64,000 nt of DNA from Trifolium pratense (Eukaryota; Streptophyta; Magnoliopsida; Fabales; Fabaceae). The translations under genes and the position numbers were made by a program. Under the pieces are notes generated by a model. It was not told the DNA's origin. It was given only the letters and a program-made list of their open reading frames with translations, and did not search any database. Below are positions 22,982-34,103 of this stretch, one piece after another (within the stretch, counting starts at the first letter, position 1; every line of letters begins with the position of its first letter). The DNA lies in contig NC_060065.1 in the NCBI RefSeq assembly GCF_020283565.1, positions 20,374,866-20,438,865 of the forward strand, written 5' to 3'.

Positions 22982-23760
22982 TTTGAAATTTTCTTTTTTC
23001 TACCCCAACAATTGTCAATCTACCATAACATTAATTTTAAATGGACGAATTTACCCTCATATATAAACTAAAACCATGAAGAAAAAATTTGGTTATTGGA
23101 ACACTTTGGAAAAAAGTGTTCTGATATGTAAAATTTTTCTAACTTTTTTTTATCTGAACACTTTGAAAAAAAGTGTGTAGGTATGTAAAATTTTTCCAAA
23201 TTTATTTTGTTACCTACGCACTTTGGAAAAAAGTGTTCAGGTATATAAAATTTTTCTAATTTTTTTTTTGTTACCTGAACACTTTGAAAAAAAGTGTGTA
23301 GGTAACAAAAAAATTTGGAAAGATTTTACGTACGTACACACTTTTTTTCAAAGTGTTCAGTTAACAAAATAATTTGGAAAAATTTTACATACCTACACAC
23401 TTTTTTTCAAAGTGTTTAGGTAACAAAAAAAAAATAGAAAAATTTTACATACCTGAACACTTTTTTCCAAAGTGTGTAGGTAACAAAATAAATTTGGAAA
23501 AATTTTACATACCTACACACTTTTTTTCAAAGTGTTCAGGTAAAAAAAAGTTAAAAAAATTTTATATACCTGAACACTTTTTTCCAAATTGTTCCGGTAA
23601 CCCAAAAAAAAATTTACATATCAGAACACTTTTTTCCAAAGTGTTCCGGTAACCAAATTTTTTTCTTCAGGGTTTTAGTTTATATATGAGGGTAAATTCG
23701 TCCATTTAAAATTAATATTGAAGTAGATTGACAATTGACGTTGAAAAAAATAATTTCAAA
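22982..23760. mobile_element. Foldback element with an internal array of alternating hairpins
   Basis: Outer inverted repeats of about 90 bp (tttgaaatt, tcaatctacc, gacgaatttaccctcatat and others) flank a central array from about 23100 to 23650. The array holds roughly ten units built on acactttttttccaaagtgt, in both orientations, separated by taggtaacaaaa-type spacers. The 92-codon frame at 23374-23652 is only a product of these repeats. The element separates the 5' break of MAP65 from the CXE duplication. Confidence 0.75.
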
Positions 23761-25735
23761 ACCTTGATGCACATGGGTTTCTGTTTCATACTTTCATTTA
23801 TGTGTGCCTCATCAATGTATCATAACTCCAACGTCAGATAACCCACCAAACCATCAGTAGGTCGTACAAATTCTTTATGAGCATGTTTTTTCTTTTAGTT
23901 GAAAATAATTTTTTTTAAGTAGTCTGGTAGCTAAAAATTTTATCCAGGGTCGGTTCCGATTATTTAGAGACACCGTTTAACTATTAAAAATTGACCCTAA
24001 TAAAGAAATACAAAATACATAAAAAAAATAATAATGTATTAATACACATATGATATTTTATGAGTATATATAATATATAACTAATATTTCCTACCAAAAA
24101 AATAAAATAAAAAATATATAATTAATATTATATGAGCTCAAAATTTTGAGATGAGACGCTCAAAATTTTGAGGCTCGAGGCCGTCGCACACCTTGCACAT
24201 GTGTGCACGCCGGACCTGATTTCACCTTTAAAGTGGATAAGTCGAATGACCTGGATTCGAACTCCGACCCCCTGCATATATAATTCAACATGTCTCTGCT
24301 AACTGAACTTAATTCCAAAAAAAATCTGCTATTTCTTTTAATGATGTTAATGTTTTATTAATTAGACATTCTTTTAAAAAATTATTGTAATGTCTCATCT
24401 CTTTTTCCAACTAGCGCAGTGGCCACAAATATGAAACTATTGCTTGCAAATAATGCATGGCAAAAGCGTGATCACAACGAAATGTAAAAAATAAAAAAAA
24501 ATAAAAACAAAACATTGAATTAAAAAAGCCTAAAGAAGAGAAATATTAAGTACCACCGATTTTTTTGTTCAACTATACAACATTTCCATGTTATAATTAT
24601 TCACCATGAATGCTTAAAAAAAAAAATTATTCACCATGAATGAAAAAATAAATAAAGCCTAAAGAAGAGAAATATTAAGTACCACCGGTTTTTTTGTTGT
24701 CAACAAATACAACATTTCCATGTTATAATTCACTCTAAATTAACCTTCCTTCCTCTCCACACTCTTTTGAAACATTTCAACCACAATGGCAAAATCATCA
24801 TCTTCCAAACAAAACTCAACCATTGATCCCTACAAATTCCTCAAAATCAAACTCAATCTAAACGGTTCCCTAACAAGAAACTACGTCGTCCCCACCGTGC
24901 CACCATCCTCCGATCCCAAAGACTCGCAACCCGCTCTATCCAGAGATATTACCCTAAATGCCGCCGCAAAAACATCGATCCGCCTATTCATCCCAAACCC
25001 TCCACCGTCTTCCTCCACGACTAAACTCCCCCTCATTCTCTACTTCCATGGAGGTGGTTTCATCCTCTACCACCCTTCATCCCTAATCTTCCATCATTCC
25101 TGCTCCACATTTGCTGCTGAAATCCCTGCCTTTGTTGCCTCTGTTGATTATCGTCTCGCGCCTGAGCATCGCCTTCCCGCCGCATATAATGACGCTGTTG
25201 AATCTCTTCTCTGGCTAAAATCCCAAGCTCAAAATCCAACCCAATCTGATCCATGGATAAGAGACCACGTCGACTTTAGTAAATGCTTCATAATGGGAAA
25301 TAGCGCGGGAGGTAACATCGCCTACTTCGCGGCTCTTCGTGCTCTAGATCTTGATCTTTCTCCTGTTAAGATCGAAGGACTCCTATTAAACTCTCCATTT
25401 TTTAGTGGAGCTCGGAGGACGAAATCTGAGCTCCATTTGATTAACGATCATATATTACCGTTACCTGCAGGTGATCTCATGTGGACCCTATCGTTGCCCA
25501 AGGGTGCAGATCGCGACCACGTGTATTGTAATCCAACGGTTTCGAATGCAATATATGGTGAGAAGATCCGACGGCTGTCGAGGACTTTTGTTAATGGCTA
25601 CGGTGGGGATCCATTGGTGGATAAGCAAAAGGAGTTGGTGAAGATTTTGGAGGCACATGGGGTGCACGTGGAGTCCTATTTTTGTGAGGATGGGTATCAT
25701 GCTGTGGAAATATTTGATCGTTCTAAGGCACAAGC
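23757..25735 (+). repeat. Segmental duplication, copy 2 (CXE promoter plus gene)
   Basis: This block matches 9908-12572, including the far upstream tRNA-like remnant, the ctagcgcagtggccaca stretch and the promoter repeats. It carries the intact gene. The left limit is at the edge of the foldback element, so that element may have been involved in, or inserted at, the duplication junction. Confidence 0.8.
24533..24735 (+). repeat. Two promoter repeats upstream of intact CXE
   Basis: Two units of the same repeat seen three times upstream of the pseudogene start near 24530 and 24657. The second leads into the CT-rich 5' leader (ccttccttcctctccacact) just before the ATG at 24786. Confidence 0.7.
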
Positions 25736-25796
25736 TTTGGTTGATTATGTTAAGAAATTTATACTCTCTACTGTTACTCCTCAATCCTCTATGTAA
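24786..25796 (+). CDS. Carboxylesterase, CXE8/9-like (alpha/beta hydrolase)
   Basis: A complete single-exon gene for a 336-residue class-I plant carboxylesterase (HSL/GID1-like alpha/beta-hydrolase fold), expected to be a soluble cytosolic enzyme hydrolysing esters of small metabolites; the substrate is not predictable. The oxyanion-hole motif HGGG is at residues 88-91, the nucleophile Ser173 is in GNSAGG, Asp275 is in GYGGDPLVD and His305 is in DGYHAVEIF, so the triad is complete. DYRLAPEHRLPAAY (121-134) is the family signature. No signal peptide is evident. The start is supported by the conserved MA-x-S-x2-SKQN N-terminus and the shared leader fcaaccacaATGGC seen in all three copies. It is the functional parent or sister of the pseudogene at 10993 and a paralog of the gene at 33087. 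Confidence 0.93.
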   Translation: MAKSSSSKQNSTIDPYKFLKIKLNLNGSLTRNYVVPTVPPSSDPKDSQPALSRDITLNAAAKTSIRLFIPNPPPSSSTTKLPLILYFHGGGFILYHPSSLIFHHSCSTFAAEIPAFVASVDYRLAPEHRLPAAYNDAVESLLWLKSQAQNPTQSDPWIRDHVDFSKCFIMGNSAGGNIAYFAALRALDLDLSPVKIEGLLLNSPFFSGARRTKSELHLINDHILPLPAGDLMWTLSLPKGADRDHVYCNPTVSNAIYGEKIRRLSRTFVNGYGGDPLVDKQKELVKILEAHGVHVESYFCEDGYHAVEIFDRSKAQALVDYVKKFILSTVTPQSSM

Positions 25797-25979
25797 AACT
25801 TTATGCTAGGATGTATTTTTATCTCTTGCTTTTTTAAAAGATCATTTAAAAAATAATTATTGGCATTATCACGTTTTTGTTAATTAGGAAAATGTCTGGA
25901 TGGTTATATTATATGCAACTTTCACTAATAAAAGAATATTGTTATAATAAGATGGTAGCTGTGCAAAAAAGAGGATTCC

Positions 25980-26308
25980 GATTTTTCTTTTTCTTTTTTG
26001 TGATAAAAGAGGGCTAACGCCCAGAGAAGAAACAGAGATCTACATAGTTACATAAATATTCCTAGGCATGCAAGCCCCGGAAAAATCATCAAAAAGGAGA
26101 CTAGATATTCCACTCGGAGGGGTTTCCATAACATGAGTATTAAACGAATCCAAAGAAAAACTAAAATTGGTCAGCCAATCAGCACTCCGATTTCCTTCCC
26201 GCAAAGTGTGATTGAAATGCACCTGCCAGTTCAATTTTGAAAGCTTTTGTATACGACGAATCAAGGTGGGCGTCTAAAACCTGGTATGCAATAAAATCGG
26301 TCAAGTGA

Positions 26309-26309
<1 letters not shown>
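25980..26309 (-). mobile_element. LINE 3' fragment with RNase H-like domain
   Basis: The minus-strand frame 26264-26040 encodes HFNHTLREGNRSADWLTNFS, the typical C-terminal motif of the plant LINE RNase H (RVT_3) domain in which H-x3-EGN-x2-AD contains active-site and structural residues. A tail follows that reads ctgggcgttagccctctttt on the minus strand and ends in an A-rich stretch near 25980-26000. The 5' part is missing and is bounded by the (TA)n tract. Confidence 0.7.

Positions 26310-26394
<85 letters not shown>
26310..26394. repeat. (TA)n microsatellite
   Basis: About 42 uninterrupted TA units. Frames of alternating Tyr and Ile across this tract are artefacts. Confidence 0.97.
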
Positions 26395-26398
<4 letters not shown>

Positions 26399-26636
26399 GC
26401 ACATATTTGACACACAAATCACATTTACTTCCTCTTTATCACTAATTTGATTGTTCTAAGAACGTACTGACTGTTTTATGCTTGAATCTTATTTAAATTC
26501 ATAACCTTAATTTTCTTTTAAGTTGATTTTTTAAAGGTTCAGAATTCAAACCACCTTTCTTGTGAAAAACTTTTATATTTCAAGAACTTTATTTTGATTT
26601 CTCAATTAGTTTTTAATTTGCAATTAATAATAGGGT

Positions 26637-26820
26637 CATGCTAAACAGTGCCCCTGGGGCACTAGTTAAGCATACTAAAAAAGGAAACAAATGATAAAGT
26701 TAATGATGAGAAAAAATAACTTTTCACATCATTAAAACATTGAATGCACAATTTACGAGATAAAAAATTCTATATTTGTATTCTTAACTAGTGCCCCGGG
26801 GCACTATATAGCATTTTCCT
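26637..26820. mobile_element. MITE with GGGGCACT-type ends
   Basis: Inverted ends atgctaaacagtgcccctgg / ccggggcactatatagcat enclose about 184 bp. This is the compact form of the element that is interrupted at 4944-5853. Confidence 0.75.
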
Positions 26821-28557
26821 TAATAATAAAGGAGAAATATGTATTTGAATAATGCTAGCAACACACTCTTTAACAAACATACTCCAAAACAGTCTCTTTT
26901 ATTGGTTGAAATTCACATGGGTCCCATAAAAAATGTGGACCCATATAACTTTTATGGAACCCATATAAATTTTATTGGCTAAATTGCACTTTTGGCCCCC
27001 TAAGTTTCAGAAACTTGCAATTTTGGCCCCTTATGTTTCAAAATAGCAATTTTGACCCCCTAAATTTCAAAAAGTTGCGATTTTGACCCCTTATATTTTA
27101 AAATAGCATTTTTGGCCCCCTAAGTTTCAGAAAGTTGCAATTTTGACCCCCTATGTTTCAAAATAGCACTTTTGACCCCTATCTTTACCCTTTTTGCAAA
27201 AAGTCAATTTTGACCAAGTCAAAGTTGATGTGGCATAATAATATACTAGTGCCCAAACGGGCACGTTCCGTGCCCGTTTGTGTGATCCACATTCTCTATT
27301 GTGTTAAAGTATATAAATTGTAAACAATGATTTTGTGTAAATTATTTTGTGTTAAAGTATATCAATTATTTTACTTTCTTTCTAGAAAGCAAAAATAACC
27401 CATTAATTTTGTCACCAATGATTGACATCCCCATAATTTGTTAAAAAAAAAACATAAACTTCGAAATTATAATTTCTTCTATTTTCGATCCAACTATTTC
27501 TGCTAATTTATGTAAAAATTATTCTCAATTTTTTATGTATCTTTTTCTTTTAATGAATAGTATTAGCTTTTGGAAAACAACCAATTAAGTTACATATGTT
27601 GATTCCAATGCAAAAAACCCCTTAAGTAAATAAATGAGGAACAAAATTTCTAATAGGGATAATGTTCAGGTGGCCATTAACAACTTAGAAAACTAAATTT
27701 TAAAAGGATGACCAAAAGCTTATAAAAAAAAACGATGACCAAAATCTCAATTATTTTAAGTAGGACAAAAGAAATACACTTAACTATTATTTTCTTTTTT
27801 TGACGAACACTTAACTATATCTTGACATAATAACATGGATTACTTCAATAATGAGATTTAAATAAACGATCTAATCTCGTAGTTCTCTCAATATTTTAGA
27901 ATAATAGAATAATCCATCGTTTAAACTAAATAAATGGCAAATAGAAGGGAGTAATTTTATCACTAAAGAAGAAATGAGTTCCTAACTTTCATACATTCTA
28001 CCTCTTTTAGAAGAAATGAGTTCCTAACTTTCTTTCCCTTTAAGACAAATTTGTTCGTCATTTAATCCTCAAATGACATAGTGTAATAGATTTTACCTAT
28101 TTCGGATATGCAGCAACACATAATTCAAATTGAAAATAATATACTTTAAAAAGAAATGCCTTAGTAATTAATGGATTCTAATTGTCACCGCAAGCATTTG
28201 ATTTTACAAATTACTCTATTTAAAACATCATATAAAAATGTTATACATGTTCATATCTCAATTGATATTGCACTCGAAAGAATAAAATTAGTTGTAGAAA
28301 AAAAACAATATATATAGTTTAACTTCGGATAATAATATTCACCCCTCCCTCCCTGTATTTAACCCATGGAAGCGGCCTCAATGGTCCCCTGTTTTTCTAC
28401 TCTATATTTTCTATTGTCCTGTTCCTCCGAATCTCTCTGTTGATGTCGATAAGATCTGCTTATTTTCATGTTGAATAGATTCTAATAGAAGAAAAAAGAA
28501 AAAAAAAATTATAAAAATTACAATAACCATCGTTAGATAATAGAAATATAAAAGACA

Positions 28558-29313
28558 TCTATATATATAATTCCTAGATAGTTCTCCTACTATCCATCTT
28601 AACCCTAATCCACATCACCCACTTACATCCAATTAATTCACACAATAATGCCACATCACTTCCTTATATTATATCATTTTCATCTCTATTTTTTTTTGTT
28701 TCCACATCACTTCCTTATATTATATCATTCTCATCTCTATTTTTTTTTTATATTATATCAATCTCATAATAAATAATAAAGAATTATGTTTCTCCAATTA
28801 TCCAAAAATTGATGTCACAAGATGTTACAATTTTCTACATTATTATTGAATTATACCTCTCCAATTATCCAAAAATTGATGTCACAAGATGTTACACTTT
28901 TCTACATTATTATAACATTTCTTAGTGACAATGAAGATGAACATAGTTGGATTCTCTTTCAACATTTATCCCATTTAAATGTCAACCGTTTTCATAGAAA
29001 CAACAAAGAGTTTATAATTTAGTCACACAAAAAAATACAAAGAGTGTATACATTATTGACTTAATTACATTATAATTTTAGAGAAGAGTGAAGGTTATGC
29101 AAAAAGTTAGGTTATGGGATTGAAATATATAATAATCATTATCATTATCATATTTCATTCAATTTTAGTGTGTCGCCTATGCGTTGCACTATTGCATTGG
29201 CTGGCGCACCCCACAAAAAAAAAAAAATCATTCAATTTTGATGGTCCGTACTCATTCTCTATACATATAGGTATATATATTGGTTGGAGGAAGTGATAAG
29301 TACATCACTTTTA

Positions 29314-29362
<49 letters not shown>

Positions 29363-29465
29363 TTCATTTTATAATACTTATTGTTACAATTTATACGAAT
29401 AATTTTTCAACATTATAATATAAAATACCACATAACACCTGTGCATCGCACGGGTGTGAGACTAG
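28558..29465 (+). mobile_element. Helitron, plus strand, nested in the minus-strand Helitron
   Basis: The 5' end is A|TCTATATATATAATTCC at 28558. The 3' end has the hairpin cacctgtgc atc gcacgggtg, then tgagaCTAG|T at 29465. The 908-bp body is AT-rich and non-coding and includes two local tandem duplications (28640-28760 and 28795-28915). Confidence 0.75.
29313..29363. repeat. (ATT)n microsatellite
   Basis: About 16 trinucleotide units inside the inner Helitron. Confidence 0.95.
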
Positions 29466-31090
29466 TTTATAATACAATAACGACAATGAGAAAAATATTG
29501 AAAATAATATAGTAGGAACAAATTAAATTTTACATTTTGTGTGATATGAGTCAACATTCATTCGCCAGCACATAATATATTCATCTATGGATCATTTTAA
29601 CAGAATTTGAACAAAAATTGCAAAGGAATTAAGAATGCAAAAATAATGAAATTGAAACAAAGAGTGAAAGAATGGGAATAAGAATATATAATAATGTAGA
29701 AGAATAGTGAAAATTGGAGTAAATATGCATGGCAGAGAAATGAAGTAAGTACTTGGTTTGTTTCTTCTCATTATGTGCTTTTCGTTTCCTTCCCTTTTTT
29801 TATGGTAATGTGAAGCACCAATGTATTGCTCAATTTTCTATTTGTTGTGGTTACTGATTTATTTCTGAATATATTAACCGTTATATAGAATGATTTGTTT
29901 TTTGGTGATCAATGAGCGGTTGTTAATATAAGGGAGGAGAATGAAACAAATAAAGAGAAACTACTTGTGTAGTTGGTTTTGAAAGTTAAAGAAAATATGG
30001 TTTTGGAAGTTAGAGTGTCAATACGGGTAATTTGGGGTTTTTTAAAAAAGGCTACACCAAAAGAAAAGTATTCCCTTTATTATTGTTATAGATAAACCTG
30101 TTAAGCATAAACTGCAGAGGCAAAATAACATAATTAAAATGACATAACAAGTCAAACTTATTACATATAAGAAATTACATTCAAAATAGAAGTTCAAGAC
30201 ACTTTTCTAAATCAAAATGACATAACAAATCAAGTCATTACATATAAGAAGTCATTACATAATCAAAATAACATAATCAAAATGACATAATAAAAAGCAC
30301 GAAGGGTTTCCAATTTCCATTGTTTCCTATTTTTGGATTTGGGATTAGGGTTTTTTTTTTACGTATAGTGAGAAATCCTTTTGAATAAACGTCACGAAGG
30401 ATTAGGTTAATTATTTAGGATTTGAGATTATATATGTGTTAGTGAAAAAATAAATTTAATGCACGTGACTTCTTCCTTTTATTTTTTTATTCTTAGTTTT
30501 TTTAATTATAAGATGACAAAAAAATGCTGACGTGGCAGCTGAGTCACTTAAGTGACTTGCCACATCAACTTTGACTCGATCAAAATTGACCTTTTGCAAA
30601 AGGGGTAAAGATAGGGGGTCAAAAGTGCTATTTTGAAACATAGGTGGCCAAAATCGCAACTACTGAAACTTAGGGGGGCCAAAATTGCTATTTTGAAACA
30701 TAGGGGGACAAAATCGCAACTTTCTGAAACTTAAGGGGCTAGAAGTGCTATTTTGAAACATAAGGGGCCAAAATTGCAAGTTTCTGAAACTTAGGGGGCC
30801 AAAAGTGCAATTTAACCAAATTTTAATTAATAGAAGAGAGTGTGTTAGAGTGTGTTTGTTAAAAAATGTGTTATTAGCACTCCTCGTATGTATTTTAAAG
30901 TTAAAAAAGTCATGTACAATTAATTAGATGGATATTGTAGAGTACTAATATTTTTTCAACACATAATCGACTCTGTCCCAAAATTTGGTTTCAAAAACTT
31001 TTTTCTATTTTAATACTGTAAATTTTAGTGGCGATTTCAATGTTTTTGAGCAACCCACTAATTTTGTACCGCAATCTTGCCAATGACCCT

Positions 31091-32051
31091 TAGGAATGAC
31101 AATGGGTAGGGTACTGTAGTACCCACCCTCATACTCACAGTTTGAAAAAATATCCGTACCCATTTTTATATTCGCGTGGGTAATAACCTTTGTACCCGTC
31201 CCCATATCCTATGTGTACCTAGGTACCCATATCCGTTACCCGCAATTTTACTAAAAATAAATCGTTCAATTATAAAATATCATATCGTTAACTACACATT
31301 TGGTCCCTTACGTTTATTTTAGGTTTCAATTTGATCCCTTACGTTTAAAAAGTATCAATTTGGTCCCTTACGTTTATTTTAAGTTACAAGTTAGTCCTTT
31401 CCGTTAGTTTTGTCACTAACACCGTTTGAACAGTACACGTGTCAGCGTGTCCAAGTGCCACGTGTCAGTCCACGTATGCAAATTGACTGCCACATGTGAC
31501 AAAATTGACGGAAAGGACCAACTTGAAACCTAAAATAAACGTAAGGGACCAAATTGATACTTTTTAAACGTAAGGGACCAAATTGAAACCTAAAATAAAC
31601 GTAAGGGACCAAATGTATAGTTAAGCCTTTTAATATAATTATTTTTTTAAAAGATTTTAGTGTTGACTAATTAAAATTATAAACAAAATTTTTACTAGCC
31701 TCATGATAAAGTTCATTTCTTTGTTGACATATTCATATTGTGTTTGTATTATGTTATAAATAAACTTTTTATTAAGAATGTGTAATAGTTTAATAGTGTT
31801 GTATTTTTTAAAATTGATATAGACATGTAATTATATAATAATATATATATAAAATAAATAAATAAATATATATTATGCGGGTATGAGACAGGGTGGATAC
31901 TAAGGTACCCGTACCCGCACACATACCCGTTTATTTTTACGGGTAAATTATCCATACCCATGCTCGTACAAAAAAATGCGAGTTTTTATCCTACCCGTTA
32001 TGAATATTTTTTGCGAGTACCTGCTGGGTATGAGTCAAATTGTCTTCCCTA
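31091..32051. mobile_element. hAT-type element with a nested foldback MITE
   Basis: The ends taggaatgacaa / ttgtcttccct(a) and 8-bp flanks atgaccct (31083-31090) and attaccct (32052-32059, one mismatch) define the element. Its interior is the reverse complement of the hAT element at 11096-11713. The extra length comes from an inverted-repeat insertion at about 31290-31628. Confidence 0.8.
31290..31628. mobile_element. Foldback MITE with GGTCCCTTACGTTT repeats
   Basis: The arms carry two or three copies of ttggtcccttacgttta on the left and the reverse complement taaacgtaagggaccaa on the right, around a short GC-richer centre with cacgtgtcag motifs. The uninterrupted host sequence can be seen in the homologous hAT copy at 11096-11713. 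Confidence 0.75.
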
Positions 32052-32279
32052 ATTACCCTTTGCCAACATGAACACTAAAAAGATACTGTATAAATGATAT
32101 ATATGCAATTAAATAGAAAATCATTTTAGCTGGCATACTTTGACAATAAAATTCAATAAGTCCAAAAGAAACAATAATTATTTATCCATTCTATATACCT
32201 AAAGATTATATCCAAACTTACCTCAAATATAAGTAAAAACTTATCTCAAATTATTTATGGTTAGGATTAGACGTGGATC

Positions 32280-32440
32280 CTATTAGGTGGTGTCGGTTTT
32301 GATTTTTTTATTGGTTTTCCGCTTATATATGGTGCATTTGTTTTGTAGCTTTGCTTTTTCCGACTTCTGTTCGTCTTGTGCAGAAATCGATTATTAGTAA
32401 TACAGTAATATATTTGCCGTTTCAAAAAAAAAAGTAAAAA
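32280..32440 (+). mobile_element. Possible LINE 3' tail
   Basis: The sequence ending tatttgccgtttc plus an A-run (32423-32433) resembles LINE 3' untranslated ends. No domain or clear target duplication was found. Confidence 0.35.
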
Positions 32441-32604
32441 TTATTTTAAAAAATTGATTTATTTAGTTGATTTTCTTTGGCCAACTTTTACTTAATAATA
32501 TTAATTAGTATAAAAAATTAAGATTATTTTATTAATGATTTGCTTAATTTGTTAATTTATTTTGCATCAATGAAATAAAATTCTTGTGGTTTTATATTTT
32601 TTTG

Positions 32605-32705
32605 TCTTCCACTACTAGTTTAATCTGGTTCGAGAGTCAGTTCTAGAATCAAATGGTTTTAGCCTCAATCACCGATCACTGCTAAATTCAACGTCAATCA
32701 CTACT
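32605..32705 (-). mobile_element. SINE copy, minus strand
   Basis: It shares ctagtttaatctggttcgag and ccaactaa-type ends with the minus-strand element at 8899-9248, but has a deletion over the B-box region. The boundaries are approximate. Confidence 0.6.
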
Positions 32706-32940
32706 AAACCAACTAAATATTAGTGTAATTCTTATTGGCTTTTGAATTATATGAAACTACACCTTGTTTTATGGAGCTGCACTTTCGACACCCAATTGCT
32801 GTTCAGAAAAACTTTCGAGTTTAACACCCAACAATTTCAATTCATTGCATCGCCACATTAGCTCATTTTAAAACTATTAAAAATATTTGATTCTTATTAA
32901 TTGTGTGTGTAAAATTAATTTACTATAATTTCATCAATTC

Positions 32941-33086
32941 ACAACCATGAATAAAAAAGTCTAAAAACGAGAAATTTTAAGTACCATCAATTTTTTTTTG
33001 TCAATTCTACAACATTTGCATGTTATAATTATTCACTCTAAATTAACCTTCCTTCCTCTTTGCGATCTTCAAACATTTCAACCACA
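32941..33086 (+). promoter_or_regulatory. Proximal promoter and leader of the third CXE
   Basis: One copy of the repeat found in tandem upstream of the other two CXE genes is present (cgagaaattttaagtaccat ... acatttgcatgttataat), followed by the shared CT-rich leader. Retention in all three copies suggests that the single unit is the ancestral proximal promoter. No experimental element is implied. Confidence 0.5.
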
Positions 33087-34103
33087 ATGGCCGAATCATC
33101 ACCTTCGAAACAAAACTTAACCTTTGACCCCTACGAATTCCTCAAAATCAAACTCAATCCAAACGGTTCCCTAACAAGAAACTATGTTGTCCCCACCGTA
33201 CCACCATCCTCCGATCCCAATAACTCTCCTCCGCAACCCGCTCTCTCTAAAGACATTATCCTAAATGCTTCCACAAAAACATCGATTCGTCTCTTTATTC
33301 CAAACCCTCCACCGGCTTCTTCCTCCGGTAAACTCCCCCTCATTCTCTATTTCCACGGAGGCGGTTTCATCATGTACCACCCTTCCTCCCTCATCTTCCA
33401 CCAATCATGTTCCACATTTGCTGCTGAAATCCCTGTCGTTGTTGCCTCTGTTGATTATCGTCTCACACCTGAGCATCGTCTTCCCGCCGCATATGACGAC
33501 GCTGTTGAATCTCTTCTTTGGATCAAATCCCAAGCTCAAAATCCAAATGAATCTGATCCATGGATTAGAGACCACGTGGACTTTACCAAATGCTTCTTAA
33601 TGGGAAATAGCGCGGGAGGTAACATCGCCTATTTCACGTCTCTTCGTGCTCTAGATCTCGATCTCTCTCCTATTAAGATCGAAGGACTCTTATTAAACTC
33701 TCCATTTTTTGGTGGGGTCCAAAGGACGGAATCTGAGCTCCGTTTGATTAATGATCATATATTACCGTTACCTGCGGGTGATCTCATGTGGACCCTATCT
33801 TTGCCCGAGGGTGCGGATCGTGACCACGTGTATTGTAATCCAACGGTTTCAGATGTAGTATACGGTGAGAAGATCGGACAGCTGCCGAGGACTTTTATTA
33901 ATGGCTACGGTGGAGATCCATTGGTGGATAAGCAAAAGGAGGTAGCGAAGATTTTGGAAGCACATGGGGTGCCCGTGGAGCCCTATTTTTGTGAGGATGG
34001 GTATCATGCTGTGGAAATATTTGATCGTTCTAAGGCACAAGCTTTGGTTGATTATGTTAAGAAATTTATACTCTCTACGGTTCCTCCTCAATCCTCTATG
34101 TAA
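33087..34103 (+). CDS. Carboxylesterase, CXE8/9-like (alpha/beta hydrolase)
   Basis: Complete intronless gene for a 338-residue esterase closely similar to the product at 24786. HGGG is at residues 90-93, the nucleophile Ser175 is in GNSAGG, Asp277 is in GYGGDPLVD and His307 is in DGYHAVEIF. An in-frame ATG nine codons upstream (33060) exists, but the ATG at 33087 matches the paralog start and its context (ttcaaccacaATGGC), so I prefer it. Differences from the paralog are scattered (for example FTSLRAL for FAALRAL), and coding similarity continues to the identical PQSSM C-terminus. Upstream similarity covers only the last 150 bp, so this copy is older than the 10993/24786 pair. Substrate unknown. 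Confidence 0.93.
   Translation: MAESSPSKQNLTFDPYEFLKIKLNPNGSLTRNYVVPTVPPSSDPNNSPPQPALSKDIILNASTKTSIRLFIPNPPPASSSGKLPLILYFHGGGFIMYHPSSLIFHQSCSTFAAEIPVVVASVDYRLTPEHRLPAAYDDAVESLLWIKSQAQNPNESDPWIRDHVDFTKCFLMGNSAGGNIAYFTSLRALDLDLSPIKIEGLLLNSPFFGGVQRTESELRLINDHILPLPAGDLMWTLSLPEGADRDHVYCNPTVSDVVYGEKIGQLPRTFINGYGGDPLVDKQKEVAKILEAHGVPVEPYFCEDGYHAVEIFDRSKAQALVDYVKKFILSTVPPQSSM

Larger units (their letters stand above)
27246..30092 (-). mobile_element. Helitron, minus strand, inside the Mutator element
   Basis: On the minus strand the 5' end begins TCTATAACAATAATAAAGGG at 30092. The 3' end near 27246 has a strong hairpin (aacgggcacg gaa cgtgcccgtt) followed by tgggcaCTAG and T. Flanking bases are A and T, fitting Helitron insertion at AT. 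There is no Rep/helicase frame, so it is non-autonomous. Confidence 0.75.
26847..30886. mobile_element. Mutator-type TIR element (4 kb) hosting nested Helitrons
   Basis: Long inverted ends of about 350-390 bp lie at 26847-27235 and roughly 30535-30886. They share an outer part (tgctagcaacacactct on the left, agagtgtgtt and ttattagcac on the right) and inner tandem units of about 60 bp (ccctaagtttcagaaacttgcaattttggc type). Exact 9-bp target duplications tatgtattt lie at 26838-26846 and 30887-30895, as expected for MULEs. No transposase is encoded. Most of the interior is occupied by the Helitron at 27246-30092. Confidence 0.8.

Noticed and set aside
23100..23650. Regularly spaced repeats that superficially resemble a CRISPR array
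   Set aside because: Repeats are AT-rich, imperfect, in both orientations and enclosed by long inverted ends in a plant genome; spacers are also repeats of each other.
23374..23652. 92-codon ORF with repeated FYIPTHFFSKC units
   Set aside because: It is the repeat array of the foldback element read in one frame; no independent coding evidence.
26179..26415. 78-codon minus-strand frame of alternating Tyr and Ile
   Set aside because: It is translation of the (TA)n microsatellite.
33060..33086. Upstream ATG giving a 347-residue version of the third CXE
   Set aside because: The nine extra residues correspond to 5' leader sequence in the paralogs, and the downstream ATG has the conserved context.
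33265..33600. 111-codon plus-strand frame overlapping the third CXE
   Set aside because: It lies in another frame of the conserved esterase, whose motifs are in the main frame.
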